Positions 1 through 12,959 are shown, counted from the stretch's first letter. The stretch is 64,000 nt of DNA from Dillenia suffruticosa (GCA_033439265.1 JAVTVX010000024.1:18646501-18710500); one strand, 5' to 3'. The notes: a model not told the origin generated them from the letters alone. Numbers and translations are program-made.

Positions 1-1631
1 CATTCGACTCCTCTGAATAAGCATGACTCGAGTATGGCCTACTCGCCTCTAGGCACTCCTACCTACTCACATTAGCAAAAGAATGAATACTCTCGTCACA
101 CGTGAGTTAGGTTTTCATGGTTTCCAATACGACAATTCTCGTTTGTATCCGAAATTGGATCATACCTAGCACCTGAATTTTATCCGAAATTGGCTCGTTT
201 GTATTTATTAACTCGGTAATCATACTCGACACTTATATCAAATATTGCATCATTGTATGATCAACCCTTTACTTCTACATCCTCACATTAGGAGCTAAAG
301 AGAGCAACACAATGCTCTTATAGGCCGAGTCTAATTGACATATACGTAGGATATCGCTCGTAGAATGAGATCGAGTCATCATGCAGGATTGTCCTAACTT
401 GGCTATCATTGTCTTCTATGCACGATAGACCTTCTTATCTCGTCTATCCTGAGGTGCGGTACCCTCCCTGGGGCCCACCATCTTGTGCCTCAAAATTTCA
501 AACAGACTTTGCTCCATGAGAATAAACTAAATCTACTGATGTAAAATCTCATAGATCACATCATTCAGTTTGCACTCCTTACAAAATCTAATACGACAAT
601 TCTCAATGCAGTAAAAGAGACATTTGTGACTTATCGATACTTATTCTCAAATTTTGTGTGCTCTACGAATCATCAAGACCAAAATGATTCGAATATAGTC
701 CCCAAAGCGAGCGTATGTGTCAACAGACACCATACACCACAACCCGGAATCACATCTTACTATTCGGACTTGAATTCGGCGCACAAAAACTCACAAAAAG
801 TCATAATTATGGAGATAGGACCCTCAAAAAATTAGAAAAATCCAATTTTAAGCGACCTGAAGCGCCGCCGGGGCCCACACATGCTGGTGGCGAGCTTCCA
901 TGAGCTGGCAGTAGCTTGACCCACGCGCCAGATGCACGACGCGCCTCATACGCGCCGCCATGCGCCAGGTGCGGCTCTGCTCACGCTCACCCAGTCGCAA
1001 AGCACGGCTAACGTGCCTTCACATGCTGAGCCATGTCTCCTGGGTCGGCGGCTAGATCAGACTGGTCAACGGATCAAGGTTGACCCGATCGTCGAGTCAA
1101 TCGGTCGGGATAGGACCCGGTCATATTGGTACGCGGGTCTATCCGGGTCGGGATCCGATTTGAACCGGGAACTCGCCCTTCACATGCCTTGCTCGCACGT
1201 GAAATGCACGCGCCCTCTCCAAGGTGCCAGACGTGCCTTCCTTGCACGTGAGATGCACGTTCCCTAGTCTGGGCCGGGTCTTCTTCGCCCGACGGGTCCT
1301 ATAACAGGTTTTTCGACCCGATTTCTGGAAAACTCATTTATGAGCATTTTTTCATGTAGTTTTCGACTGGGAAATATTGTTGGGCATCCTCCAAACATCA
1401 TACACTTGATTTTAGGAGGATTCAGGCCCAAAAATGGTGAAACTCAACCACCATAGTCGCGACCCTCCGTGACCATTTGGAAATCCCAATTTTCGGTATC
1501 TAAAACTCATAACAAAATACATAAAAATATAGATTAGGATGCAAGGAACACACATAAACCATTTTCATGCATCGATCCGCCCTCTAAAACCATAGATCTA
1601 AGCTTTTAAAGTTCGTACGGTCACAAACTTC
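1..1631. other. Unassigned, LTR-like non-coding stretch
   Basis: No supportable gene is seen. The left part (1-640) is AT-rich with scattered short direct repeats. 840-1330 is GC-rich and rich in CACGTG/ACGCGCC-like words, as in the CG-rich part of the plant gypsy LTRs elsewhere in this window. It is interrupted on the right by a CACTA-type end at 1632. No partner LTR or target duplication could be found, so the class is only inferred. Confidence 0.3.
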
Positions 1632-2090
1632 CACTACAAAAAATAGCCTTTTAGCCACAAATTTAGCGACGAAAATTTTTAAAAAATGTATCGCTAAAAA
1701 CATTAGCAACAGATTTAGCGACGAAAAATTTTATGTCGCTAATAACGCGTCGTAAAAATTTAGTTACGAAAATTAGAAATTCGTCACTAAATTTAGCGAC
1801 AAAAATCTGAAATCCGTCACTAAATTTAGTGACAAATAATTTTTCGTCGCTAAAATTCGTTCAAAATTTAACGATGAAAAATTATTCGTCGCTAAATTAG
1901 CGATATAAAAAAATCCGTTGCTAAATTTAGCAACAAAAATCTAAAATTTGTTGCTAAATTTAGCGATAAATAATTTTTATCGCTAAAATCCATCGCTAAT
2001 TTAGGAAAAAAAAATTTGTCGAAAAATTATCTGTCCCTATTTTAGTAACGAATAAAAAAATCTATCGCTGATTTCAAATTCATCGAAATG

Positions 2091-2425
2091 CCCAAGGAGT
2101 GCACGTGTCTGGACGGGCCCTTGCCCACCCGAGCCAGCACATGCCTGGATGGCCCGCCCACCTAAGCCAACACTAGCCTGGAAGCCACGTGCCTGGACGA
2201 GCCCCACGCCCCCCACCCACCCACCCAAGCCAATACCAGCCTGCAAGCTGCCTGCCCACCCGAGCCTGCACCCCCGCTCCAGCGTTAGCCCTCCTCACTT
2301 AATTGCTGGAAAATGCCGCTTTGCCTCCTGCCTCCACCGTGATTCGAACTCCTGCACACTTACACACCTGCACACACACGCATAAGTATAAACCTGTAAA
2401 TCCTAAACCACCAAACCAAATGTTA
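2091..2425 (-). other. tRNA-like A/B-box module with GC-rich island
   Basis: Read on the minus strand, TGGTTTGGTGG near 2420 resembles a Pol III A box and GAGTTCGAATC near 2340 resembles a B box. A conserved GAGGCA...GGCATTTTCC segment follows. Downstream (2091-2310) is an internally repetitive GC-rich island built from GCCTGGA- and CCCACC-like words. The same arrangement recurs in the other CACTA-like elements. Open frames in the island are compositional, with no recognisable protein. Confidence 0.45.
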
Positions 2426-2769
2426 TTATGTGATATATATATATATATTTTTTTACTTATTATTTTTCTTCACATTTTTCTAATAATAAAAAAATAATAT
2501 ATAATAACAATTTAAAATAATAAATATAATAACTTTCTTTACTTATTATCCTTCCTTCATATTTTTCTAATAATAATAAAATAATATATAATAACAATTT
2601 AAAATAATAAATATAATAACTTTTTTTATTTAAACCACCAACCTAAAATAATATTAATTAAAAATAATAAATATGATAATTTTAATAAAATAAAAAATAA
2701 TAAAATACTAATTTAAAATAAAATAACAAATTAATTAAAAAAATATTAATATTACATTTTGTTTTCTTC

Positions 2770-3165
2770 TTTTTTCTTTTATTTTATTATTTTATTATTC
2801 TTTTTCATTTTTATTTTATTTTTTTAATCCATAGTTTAAAAATCGATTACGGCATCTCAATAATATAAAATTATAATTATCAATAAATTATAATATATTA
2901 ATAATTTTAAAAAATCTATATATTTAATCACAAAATATTTTTATTCGTTTGAATATATAAAAAATTTCAATAATGAGAATAGAAAAGAAAAAAAACCCAA
3001 AAATAGAGATGAAAGTAAGAGAAATGAAAAAAAAAAGTGAAAATAGAAAACAAATGAGGATGAAGAGAGAAAAAAAAATATTATCACACAACACTGAGTG
3101 GTGGTGTAATGGTGATATGTCTTCTGTTCAAATCCGAAATTCAAGATTTGAATCCATTTACTAGC
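2770..3165 (+). repeat. Dispersed module, inverted copy at 63590-63990
   Basis: This AT-rich segment ends in the tRNA-like sequence GTGGTGTAATGGTGA...GATTTGAATCC (3095-3155). It aligns by eye, as reverse complement, with 63590-63990, including the words ATCTATATATTTAAT, AAAATTATAATTATCAATAAA and CCCAAAAATAGAGAT. It therefore marks two members of one transposon family lying in opposite orientation at the two ends of the window. Confidence 0.7.
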
Positions 3166-3173
3166 ATTTAGTA

Positions 3174-5593
3174 CACTACAAAATTAAATCCCTATGCCCA
3201 CGGTAACTTTTATTATCGATAACCTTTAACAACGGTTTTTTCTTGCTTATGCGGACGTCTTTTACAAAACCGTAGGGAAAAAAACACATATTTCAACGGT
3301 TTAAATTATAACGTCGATAAAAGTTTATGAACCGTGAGTAAAATTAACACAGCCGTCGGTAAAAATAATATTCAATTTCTAATGGCTATTATTTGTCATC
3401 GGTAAATATAATATTTTTAGGGATGGATTGAAAATAATTTGACTCTTTTTTAGGGTCTACTAGATCTATTTAACCATATATAAATGATAATGATAATTGA
3501 AAATGCTATATACAATTATAATTATAACGGTTTTAGTTTATATATATTTATATAATTTTTAGGAACAATAAAATTTTAGAGTTAATATAAAATGGGTAAT
3601 TTATAATGTGTATTGTAATAAGTTATAAGTTATAACATGATAAGCAATGGTAATAACCTAGTGGTAAGATGTTATAACACGGTAATAAATCTGTTATAAT
3701 AAGTAATGGTAACAAATGATAATGGTAAGATGATATAACATGGTAAGATGGTAAGATATTATAACTTGTGATAAGTAGTGTAATAAATTGTGATAATTCT
3801 GTGAGTATAAAAAAATTAGAATTACTATTTTCTAATAATATTACTGTAATATTGTTATAAATTATAAATTATTAGAATTATTTTGAGATACACAATATAC
3901 TATTTTGTAATAATATTACTGTATATATTATTATAAATTATAAATTATTGGAGAATATATGTTAGTTAATATTAATTTAAATTCTCTTATATTAACAATT
4001 TAAAAAATTTTAATATTTTTGTATAGAAAAAAAAAAGAAATAAGAAAAATAGAAAAAAGTGTGGAAGGTTGAGTGGAAAAAGAATAAAAAAATGAAACAT
4101 GGGAAATGTAGAGAGTAAGAAAAAAACAAAAAAAGGGAAAAAGGCCACGTGGTGGCAAGTGGTTAACAGGAGAGAATGGATTCGAACCTCGGTGTTGCCT
4201 ATTTCAAGGGCGCTTTTTCTCCTTTTTTTCACGCGGGGCATGCACGTGCAGTTGCAAGCGCTTGGCCCACGACTGCAACCGAACTCACGGGGATTGCCAA
4301 CATCCCTGTGTGCGGTTGCATCCGTGTGCCCCGCGCCTGCAACTGCACAAGCGTGCTAATTCCTAGCACCCCCCGGGCGCTTGCAACCACATAGGGAGCG
4401 GTTGCAACCACGGGGCATTACTATGCCCTTTTTTTATTTTTTGATTTTTTCTTTCTTTCTTTTTTACTTCTTTTTTTCACATATTTATTTTTTGCTTTTG
4501 TTTTTTTTTTTACTTTTTTTTTACCCTTCACCATTCCTTTTTTTTTGTTTCCATTTTTTTTACCCTTCACCTTCGGTTTATTTAACTTTTTTTTTTGTTT
4601 CTTCTTCTTTTTCTTTTTCCTTTTTTTTTTTTTACTTTCTGTTTTTTTTACTGTCTTTTTATTCCTTTTTTTTCACTATTACAAGTGTTTTTATTCATTT
4701 TTTTCCACTATTACAAAATGGAAGAATGAGAAAAATATATTGGTGGAATAATGATAATACATTAATTATCAATATTATATAATTTAATATAAATTCAAAA
4801 AAAATAACAGTTATTTAATTTACAAATTTATCTTTTTAACATAACTCTACCATAAAATCTTTAATATTCTGTAAAAAATAATTTTCTAATTTAATCAATT
4901 TTTTTTTCATGCCAAAATTTTTGTTTATTTATTCCAATTTAATTATTTTTTTACCAAAAAAATTAATTAATTTTAGACAAGCACTAAAAAATTTTATCAT
5001 TTTATTTCAAATTCAAAGAAAAGCAAAAACATTTAATCATTTTATTTCAAATTTAACAAACAAGTGCTAACAAATAGAATTTATATAAACTATTGGATAA
5101 ATAAATAAATTAAAAAAATAAATTAAAACAGTAAAAAATCTATATATTTAATACAAAATTATCTAAAAAAATATATATTGTTGTAATCATTTATAAATAA
5201 TGAAAAGTTGAATAAGAAAAAGATAAAAAAAAGGGTGGGAGGTTATTAGAAATAATAAAAAACTAATAACCAAATGAAAAAAAATACAAATAAAATGTAA
5301 AAAAAATAATTTTAGTAGAAAATTTTGTTTTTTTTCTATACAAACAAACAATAATAGAGAAAAAATTTAAAATTACAAGGTAATAAGTATTAATAATAAG
5401 TAATAATTAATAATAATGGTGATAAGTTATGATAAAAAAGTTGATTTTAAGTGATGTAACCGTAAGTAAGTAAAGTAAGTAGTAATAAGTGGTAAATAAG
5501 TAAGTGGTAATTAATAAATAACTAATAAAATATAGTAAATTTATTGCTAAGAAGAGAAAAATTGGATTTATAATGAGTTTTTATACAACAATT
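3174..5593. mobile_element. CACTA-like element, left end of a third family
   Basis: CACTACAAAATTAAATCCC at 3174 begins an element whose subterminal words are CGGTAAC and AACGGTTT (3200-3420), unlike the GCGACG words of the other families. AT-rich spacer with GGTAAT/GATAAT repeats follows (3560-3780), then a tRNA-like module and GC-rich island (4147-4412), a T-rich tract (4420-4700), and more AT-rich filler without genes up to the 3' end of the C48 protease gene. That gene may be the element's cargo or own gene. No right end was found. Confidence 0.5.
4147..4412 (+). other. tRNA-like A/B-box module with GC-rich island
   Basis: The A-box-like word is TGGCAAGTGGTTAAC (about 4152-4166) and the B-box-like word is GGATTCGAACC (about 4178-4188). 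A GC-rich island of about 210 bp follows (4200-4410), with repeated GTTGCAA and GCATGCACG words. Orientation matches the rule seen in other elements: the island lies 3' of the B box. Confidence 0.45.
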
Positions 5594-8500
5594 TTACAAT
5601 TTTTTAATAAATTTTCTTTTTCCTTTTCTCTCATTTTTTCTCTGCTCTTTTGCCTGAATTCCTTCAAACTTGATATTCTTTGTTTCCTCAGTGTTCATCC
5701 TCATGTTGGATATCATCTCCGCACGGACCGTATTATGATCAGACATCAGAAGTTTGAGAAAATATTCTTTCCTTAAGAAAATAAGATCCTGCATTTCATA
5801 AAATGAAACAATTAATAATTTTAATACAAATACAATACAAAATTGAAATAAGGTGTGAGAGAACATACTTCTTGACTTGGTGTACTTAAAAACATTCCCG
5901 GTTCCCATATTTCCAAAAACCTCATAACAAATATTCCGCAATCATTTCTGATATATAAAAAATATTTTAGGTATGCATTATCATAAAATCAAAATTATGT
6001 AGTAAATTGTAACTTACGTATTAGGTTGCTGTGGAACTTCAACACGAACAATGTTGGAAATATGGAGAGAATTTTCATAAATCCTTTCAATACAATTTTT
6101 CTGAAAATTAAGGAAAATATTATAGTTTATAATTGAATAAAATTTGATATTTAAATATATTAAGTAATAATTACCATAAAAGTTTGGAAGTTAATATCTT
6201 CGTGACCTCTATAACCAGAGTCTAGGTAGTACATAATTTGATTGTGTAAAGCAAAACAAAACCAATGTTCCTTGAAAAGAACAGGGATGAATACCTGAAA
6301 AAAATAAGATATATATTAGTATACCTTATTAACAGAAATGTATAATAATAGTGTCTAATGTTAAAGTACTCACTAGGTTACACAATCGATAGTCGAATCC
6401 AAGTACTTCCTCAGACAAACAACTATCGACCATCAAAATATTCCAGTTATTTTGATTGTCACAAGCAGAAACGACGGACATCTATATTAGAAACCATAAC
6501 ATCTATATGAGAAAACTATGATTGAGAAAAGAAAATAATGCAAGGAGTATTATGTGTATATGAATATAATAAGTGGTCTTGGCAATTGACTTAGGTGTTG
6601 AGGAAAGATTAAGAATATATCAAAAAAGAAGAAAAATACTTACAGAAAACCATAATGGCAAAACACATATGGAGAAAGTGTAGTAGGTGATGTTAAGTAA
6701 ACGTATATAGCAATCCATAGTCTGCAAACATAATATTATATAATTATAATCATAATTATGCGATCATAATAATGAAAAGAAAAAATTGATAAATTCATAC
6801 CAGCGTGCCAATCCAGTAAGGTAGTACCAATTCTCAACTATCGCTCCAGCTCCTATAGTATCCATCAATATTACATAAAATTGTTCTATCAAAAAAACTA
6901 GATTTAGTAACATATATCACAATAATAATCAAATGAGAACGATTATAACACCCTTACCTATCATTATTTTTCATGGCTTTTCGTCCATAAAAAAGCCAAA
7001 TATTTTCTTCTTCATCAAAAAAAATCTTTGGATTAGCAATGGGAAAGGGAAAGTTAGAAACTATAGATGTTGTATCCTTATCCTTCATTTCAGTTAATGT
7101 ATTCACAACTCTATATAATTCAACATCATCAGGTTCATCTCCAGGCTCCTCAGGCTCCGACCCTTTATCCTCATACCTTTTATTCTCCAAACTATCCTCC
7201 AAATCTTGGCCTTTATGTTGTTGGTCCTCATTAAAATAACTGTCCTTACCCTTTGTTTCGTCTGCTTCCTCGTCTTCTTGCTCATCATCATATTCAGAGA
7301 GTTTGCGCAAGAAATTAGACTGAATTTGAATTGACTTTTTCAAAAAATTTTTAATTTCCTGTTTTATATCAATTTTCTGCAAAATTAATATCACAGAATA
7401 AGTCATTGGTAAGTAACTACACTGTGGTGAGATAATAATGTTTGTAATTTTACCTTTTTTATTTTTTCTCCAACTGTTTCAACTGTTTCAATAGATTTTG
7501 CAACAAATCTTTTGACATTGGATAATAAACCCTACAGTGAAACTCAAATTATATACGATTCTAATCAAATATAAACAACTTAAATCATACAATACAATAT
7601 AAACTTAACTTACATTTCCACGCTCGAATCCCACTCTTCTATTTACACGATCCGTCGTCTAATACTGAATAGGTTGTTTTGTTATTTTTCCTCCTAAATC
7701 ACCAATTTTTACATTCTCAAAATAAAAGATCTATGTGCACAAGACCAATATTATTATGGATATATTTATTAATACTAAATTATAATATTTATAAAAATTG
7801 AATTAAATTATATTAAAAACTTACCATAAGTAAAAACAAACAACCACCGATTCCTGATTTCTTCCTCTCTTCCTCCTCTCTTCCATTATTTATAACACCT
7901 TTGAATTGATAAACTTCATCAGCTAACCATTGTCTGACAAATTTAGCCCAATTGTATTGGTCAACATTCTCCACATCAATAGTAGCACTGAGGTGTCTTG
8001 AAGCATGGTAAACATTTGTTGTGGGACATAAAAAACATCCAAGCAGAAATAAAAGAAAGTATTGTCTAAACTTCAGAGAGGAGGAGGCATCTTCCATCTG
8101 CATCTCTTGCATATATTGTTTTAATTGACTATGCTTAAGTTTTGAAAAGTTTTTTCTCATCTCCAAGGATACAGTAGATGAACAATCCAAAACATCCCGT
8201 CCTTTATAAGGAATTCCTAAAATTTGGCTCACATCTTCGACTGTCAGCTTAAAATTCTGATTTAAACCGATAGAGAGACGTTTTTCTATAGGTTCAAACC
8301 TCATTATCAGTTTTTCACATAATTTTCGACTTAGTGTATCACAACTAAGTTTCAAAAGGTTACCGAATCCCATATTTTTAACTATAACTTTCATATCATC
8401 AGTAAGAGTAGAAAATAACTCTTTTATTTGCTTAGGAGAGCACCTTGTTTGAATCGACGTGGTCTTTACCCTTGTACCAGTCTTTACCCTTGTTCCAATC

Positions 8501-8888
8501 AATGTTGTTTCATAATTGTCATTTTCCTCGTCCTCCCATGACTATTAAAAAAATCACATTAACTTGCATTAAAAACTTTATTCAATTCAAAATATACATA
8601 ATCAAAATATAAATAATAATAATAATAACTAACGGTTATTGGAAGCAAGTGCCCTGTGATTTTCTTCGATGACTTCTTTCTGATGCAAAAGAAATTAAAA
8701 ATTAATTGAAATAAAAAATTTGTTTACATTTAAAATCATAAATCACAAAAAATTAAACTAATATAAATTTAAAAAATTTTAAAAAATTAGTAAGAACTAA
8801 CTAAAATTATAACATAATTAACCTAAAATTAAAACTTAACTCACCTTTTCTCGGATGCCTCCTTGCTTGTGTTAACTGTATCCTTCAT
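5594..8888 (-). pseudogene. Ulp1-like (peptidase C48) gene, 13 exons, two stops
   Basis: The start is ATG at 8888. Exons on the minus strand: 8888-8845, 8679-8634, 8541-7825, 7730-7614, 7531-7454, 7376-6958, 6885-6801, 6721-6644, 6481-6374, 6294-6175, 6100-6018, 5947-5869, 5788-5594. All borders read GT-AG and all phases join (722 codons). Exon 3 holds the N-terminal domain common in transposon-borne plant Ulp1 proteins (GFGNLLKLSCDTLSRKLC, then EDVSQILGIPYKG). Exon 6 is acidic. Exon 10 holds the catalytic His (KEHWF) and Asp (YYLDSG), exon 11 PQQPN, and exon 12 the catalytic Cys (NDCGIFVM). C48 enzymes cleave SUMO-type conjugates. In-frame TAG at 7661-7659 and TGA at 6836-6834 lie where Trp is plausible, so the gene looks recently dead. 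It probably belongs to the surrounding transposon rather than the host. Confidence 0.75.
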
Positions 8889-9672
8889 TTTTCCTTTGTT
8901 TTTTTGATTTTCTTTTCAAATCTAAGTGTAGAAATCTTCTTCTCAATCACAACACGAAGTAACCAAATCTTCTTTTCTTCTTTCCTTCTTTCCTTCTTTT
9001 CCTATTCTTTCTTCTTCTTCTTTCTTAAAATTTTCAAAAAAATAAAATATTAAAATGTTAAGTTTTTACCGTTAAATCAAATGTTAGTAATTCGAGATAA
9101 TTTTACTCGTTGATATTATGTTGATATTACTTGAAAAGACAATAGCCTGCAAAATTTGAAATTCCCGACAACAAAACCCAACCATTGGATTTAAAACTTC
9201 CAAGAACAAAACCAACCATTGGATTTAAAACTCTATCAATTATTTATGCAATTACCGCTGCTTATGACTTTCTTTCTAGTTATTACTTTACTATTACTAC
9301 TTGTAGCTAATAACTACTAACTACTTACTAAGCTGCTTTCTAGCTTTAACTACTTACTACTCTTACTACTGCTTCTTACTAGCTTTCTTCTACAAGATTT
9401 TATTTTGAATTTGTGGCTATTTTATTGGAAATGTTTATCGGCCAGCCTAGTTTTATGTATGTATGGATTTAGAATGGTCGGATTGACCTTCTGCATGCCT
9501 TTAGACAGAGATGGAATGAGATGTTCTCTTAGGTTTTATTGAGTTATTTGAAAATACATGGATATTGATGAATGTATTGTACTATATCGATATACAGGTA
9601 GGGTTTACCTGTATTTTGAGATAATGCAATGATTATTACGTGCTTGGTTTGAGGGTCGGAGCGTGATACAAA
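8889..9672 (+). repeat. Promoter-side AT-rich DNA and LTR fragment
   Basis: 8889-9400 holds T-rich sequence upstream of the C48 gene and a run of CTACTTACTA-like words (9285-9380); no gene is seen. About 9420-9672 resembles the 3' end of a Tekay-type LTR, ending in GGGTCGGAGCGTGATA, close to the GGGTCGGGGCGTGACA ending common in that lineage. No second LTR, primer site or target duplication is visible, so this is a remnant. Confidence 0.4.
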
Positions 9673-11120
9673 TATTATTGTATAAATTCTAAAAAATTTT
9701 TTTGATATATTTCACATTTATAGAATAACTACAATCACACTCTTTAATAAGGAATTTAAACATCTAGCCAGCCCCATGATTACATAGTATATTTGAACAC
9801 TTTTTAGTAAAATTTATATAATTTATATCATGAGCTTCTCGTATCAATTCGAAAAAATTTGTAGTAAACTTCTAAAATTCACAGTTAAAATAGTACATTA
9901 TTTTAACAATAAATTTTAAAATAAATTGAAAGAAATATAATATTTGTACAAGTTCAAAACCTAAACCAATGAATATCTCAATAGAGAGTTTTCTAAAAAT
10001 TATGATTTTTTTCAAAAATAATTTAGCTTTCCAAGGATTAAGGAACAAAAGTTCTATCTTAAAAGATCTTAAAATGAAATTTAAATTTCAGAAAAAATAA
10101 TTTCAATTTACAGAAGTAAAATCCAAAATTTTTGTTAAAAAAAATTATCATTTACACAAAAGGGTAAATTGGGTTTATAAACTTTTTAAGAGGTTAGATT
10201 GTTACAAAACTGGTATCCTGGGCAGTGGTTTTAACACTTGTGGAAATATATATATTTGTGTCCCACGTGAAGTTAACATTATGGTCAAACTCTCATAATC
10301 GAAAATAATTTTGTTATGTTTTGGTCCAATCCAATGATATAAAATAGAATATGGTTTTTTTTTTCTTTTACCAATAGGTATCCGTGTTTTCCCGATTAAT
10401 TCAGTCCGAATACTGTGAAACCCATTAAGAGGTTAGTTTTCCTAAATCCATTCCTTCATTTCCATAGCACGAAACCGAGATCTATAGTTAAGGTAGAACA
10501 TCACTCTTACTTGCTACACCTACGGAAGTTTGGTAAATAGAAAATGATATTTTGGTAGAAAAAATTGTTAGAAATTTAGATTGATTAGAAGAGTGAATCA
10601 GTTCACTTGCATGTCATTTCCCTCTATAAAAGAGAATATCATTTCGAGTTTTTTGTGGTGGCTTATGTGAGGTAGTAGGGTAATGAAATTGTGAGGGTGA
10701 GTGATTTTTGATTATATTGCATGGATTATGTTAGAGTTGAGTTGATTTTTGATGTAAATTCTATTTTGTGCATTCAATATTGGTCTTAGAGGAATAGTTT
10801 TATTTTTATTCTCTTGTTTACTTGGAAAGCTTTTGATCTTTGGTTGGAATTTGTTTTCTCATGAGAACTAGATGCAAAGATATAAACTCCTTGTAAAGAT
10901 TTCTCTTATTGCAAGTTACTTGAGCAATTTGGTTCTTTGACAAGGAAATTGAGTATTTTACCATTCTTCAAACCATGTTGCTGTCTAGGCGGACAACCTT
11001 TATAAATACAATGACTCCACCCCTCGTTCCAATCTTACAGATGTTATCTTCAAGTTCCCTTCTTTTATTTGAAAAGAAAGATTTCTATCTTTACAATTTT
11101 TTCTATGCAGTCAATTTTTA
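9673..11120 (+). repeat. Repeat R1, copy A
   Basis: Non-coding. It aligns by eye over long stretches with 57340-59465. Shared words include TTGTTACAAAACT, CCCACGTGAAGTTAAC, CTCTATAAAAGAGAATAT, GAACTAGATGCAAAGA and TTCTTTGACAAGGAAATTG. The TATA-like word near 10623 suggests an LTR, but ends and target duplications could not be fixed, and no coding domain lies next to any copy. Confidence 0.55.
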
Positions 11121-11747
11121 ACTAATACCTGAAATCAATAAAAAGAATGAAAAAATTACTATTAATATTTTTAGACCTAAATTTTTTTCTATTTCTAATT
11201 TTCTTTTTTTTTTCCTTGACTCTTACATTCGATTTCTTTTTTAATCGCTTTCTCCTCACTGTCCAAGATCATTTTCTTAATCGAAGATTATGAAGATATT
11301 TACTCTTCCCTTTTTTGGGATTTTTCCCCTCTCTCTCTCCAACAAAGAATTTTTGTTTTTATTTTTTATTTTCTGTAGTTCATTTGTCTCTAACTGTAAT
11401 ATGCCCCCACGTCTCAAAACTTAATTTAGCTTATAGAGCTTGAGGAATTTTAAATAAATATTAAGGTATAGAAGAAAAAAAATGACTTCATTGTGAAAGG
11501 AGAGAGAAAGAGAGAGAAAATTGCCAAAAAAAAGGTAGGGAAAGAACGAAGTACTTTCAAAATATTTAATAGAAAAAGAAAAAACAAAATTGTTTTTCAG
11601 AAGTAAGGAGAAAGAGATTAAAAAATAGAAAAGAATTATAAAAACAAAAAAGAATATTGTAATAGTGGAAGAAAAGAAAATTAGGAAAAGAAAATTTTCA
11701 ATCTGAAAAAAATAATAATAAGAAGAATTTAATAAAGAAAAGATTGC
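11121..11747. other. AT-rich stretch without recognisable gene
   Basis: Poly-A and poly-T rich sequence with a pyrimidine-rich left half and a purine-rich right half (AGAGAGAAAGAGAG near 11500). No coding, RNA or transposon end was recognised. Confidence 0.5.
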
Positions 11748-12170
11748 CTACACTGCACGGACTGCTCTATGGAGATCAAAATTGTGTGGCCGCATGCATG
11801 CAAAATAAGAGCATCCAAATATGACATGAAAGTCTCCAATATATGTTCGACTTGTTTTAATGCCTCCAATTTTGTCAAGAAGCAGACCGTAAGTATACTT
11901 GTCTTGCATCGGCATTAGACAAATCAAATTGCTTCGGCCCTTCAGTAGAGAGTTTTCCTGCTGCACCATCCTCTAACGCCGCGGCATCATTCCCTGTTTG
12001 TAATGGTGTGGACCCTGCTAACCCAGAGATCCCCTTCAGGGGATTTGGTGTCTCAAATTGAGAAACTGATTTTGATTCTGGACAACCTCGAGCACAAATC
12101 GTTTTCTCAGAGAGAGCTTTTAAAACTTTTTCATCTACAAAATCTAGAGAACAAAACAAGTTTTCATAAA
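11748..12170 (-). pseudogene. Unrecognised exon-like fragment
   Basis: On the minus strand a frame with ordinary, non-low-complexity codon content starts after an acceptor-like CTCTAG at about 12147. It runs through residues such as DEKVLKALSEKTICARG and reads to a stop at 11875. A second overlapping frame (11969-11748) continues across GTATAC, a possible donor near 11893. I do not recognise the protein. Base composition differs from the flanking AT-rich repeats, so it may be an exon of a host gene or captured fragment. No start, promoter or other exons could be identified. Confidence 0.3.
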
Positions 12171-12218
12171 ACCATTAAAAGCATTTTCTCCGGTTCACTA
12201 TCCCAAAACAACAATGAA

Positions 12219-12826
12219 TACTACAAAAAAATACGCTTTTAGCAACGGATTTTCGCGACAAAAAAAATTCGTCATTATTTTGTCATGAATTTAGCAACGA
12301 AAACTTTTTCGTAGCTAATTTGCCACAAAATTTGCGACGAAAAAGAAGTCGTGGCTAAATTAGCAACGGATACATCATTCGTGGCTAAATTCGTCACTAA
12401 TTAGTGACGAAAAAGTTTTCGTGGCTAAATTAGTCGCTAATTGGCGACAAAAAATTTTTTGTTGCAAATTTCATCGCTAATTAGCGACGAATAATATTTC
12501 GTGGCTAAATTGTTCCTAAATTAGCGACGGATTTTAGCGATGAAAATTATCTGTCGCTAAATTTAGCGACGAATTTTAGATTTCTGTCGTTAAATTTAGC
12601 ATTAGATTTTTTTCTGTCATTAATTTAGCGACGGATAATTTTTCGTCGCTAAATTTTATGACAAATTTTAGCGTCGAAAAATTATTTGTCACTAAATTTA
12701 ACAATGAATTTCAGATTTTCATCACTAAATTTAGCGACGGATTTCTAATTTTTGTCGCTAAATTTTTGCGGCGCGTTATTAGCGAAGAAAAATTTTTCGT
12801 CGTTAAAAACCCCTTTTTTGGTAGTG
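12219..12826. mobile_element. Short non-autonomous CACTA element, TSD gaa
   Basis: 608 bp. The left end is TACTACAAAAAAATACGC (first base C to T) and the right end is CCCCTTTTTTGGTAGTG, flanked by a perfect 3-bp duplication GAA (12216-12218 and 12827-12829). The interior is almost entirely GCGACGAA/TTCGTCGC words in alternating orientation and has no coding capacity. It lies just beyond the 3' UTR of the RPT4 pseudogene. Confidence 0.85.
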
Positions 12827-12829
12827 GAA

Positions 12830-12959
12830 GTTATTTGTTCCCTCTTTTGCCCCACTAAATTCAGCCAATAGATGGCGGCCATTAACTCAAATATGTATAT
12901 GGGGAGTGAAAGAAAACACACTGCCCCAACATTCGTGGCTCTTGGAAGGGATGAGCAGG
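12830..12959 (-). other. RPT4 pseudogene 3' UTR remainder
   Basis: About 130 bp between the short CACTA element and the Reina-like left LTR. It rejoins the sequence at 18451 once the element and one GCAGG copy are removed. No coding signal. Confidence 0.6.

Larger units (their letters stand above)
1632..3173. mobile_element. CACTA-like transposon, left part (type 1)
   Basis: It starts with CACTACAAAAAATAGCC, closely matching the terminal inverted repeat of the complete element at 40516-43943. It continues into a subterminal array (1650-2090) of TTTAGCGACGAAA-type words in both orientations. A GC-rich island and a tRNA-like module follow (2091-2425), then AT-rich filler and a second tRNA-like module (3090-3165). 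The right end is missing: another CACTA end starts at 3174, and no matching right terminus was found before 12219. Confidence 0.7.

Noticed and set aside
4381-4782. Phe-rich open frames in T-rich tract
   Set aside because: Pure low-complexity poly-T translation.
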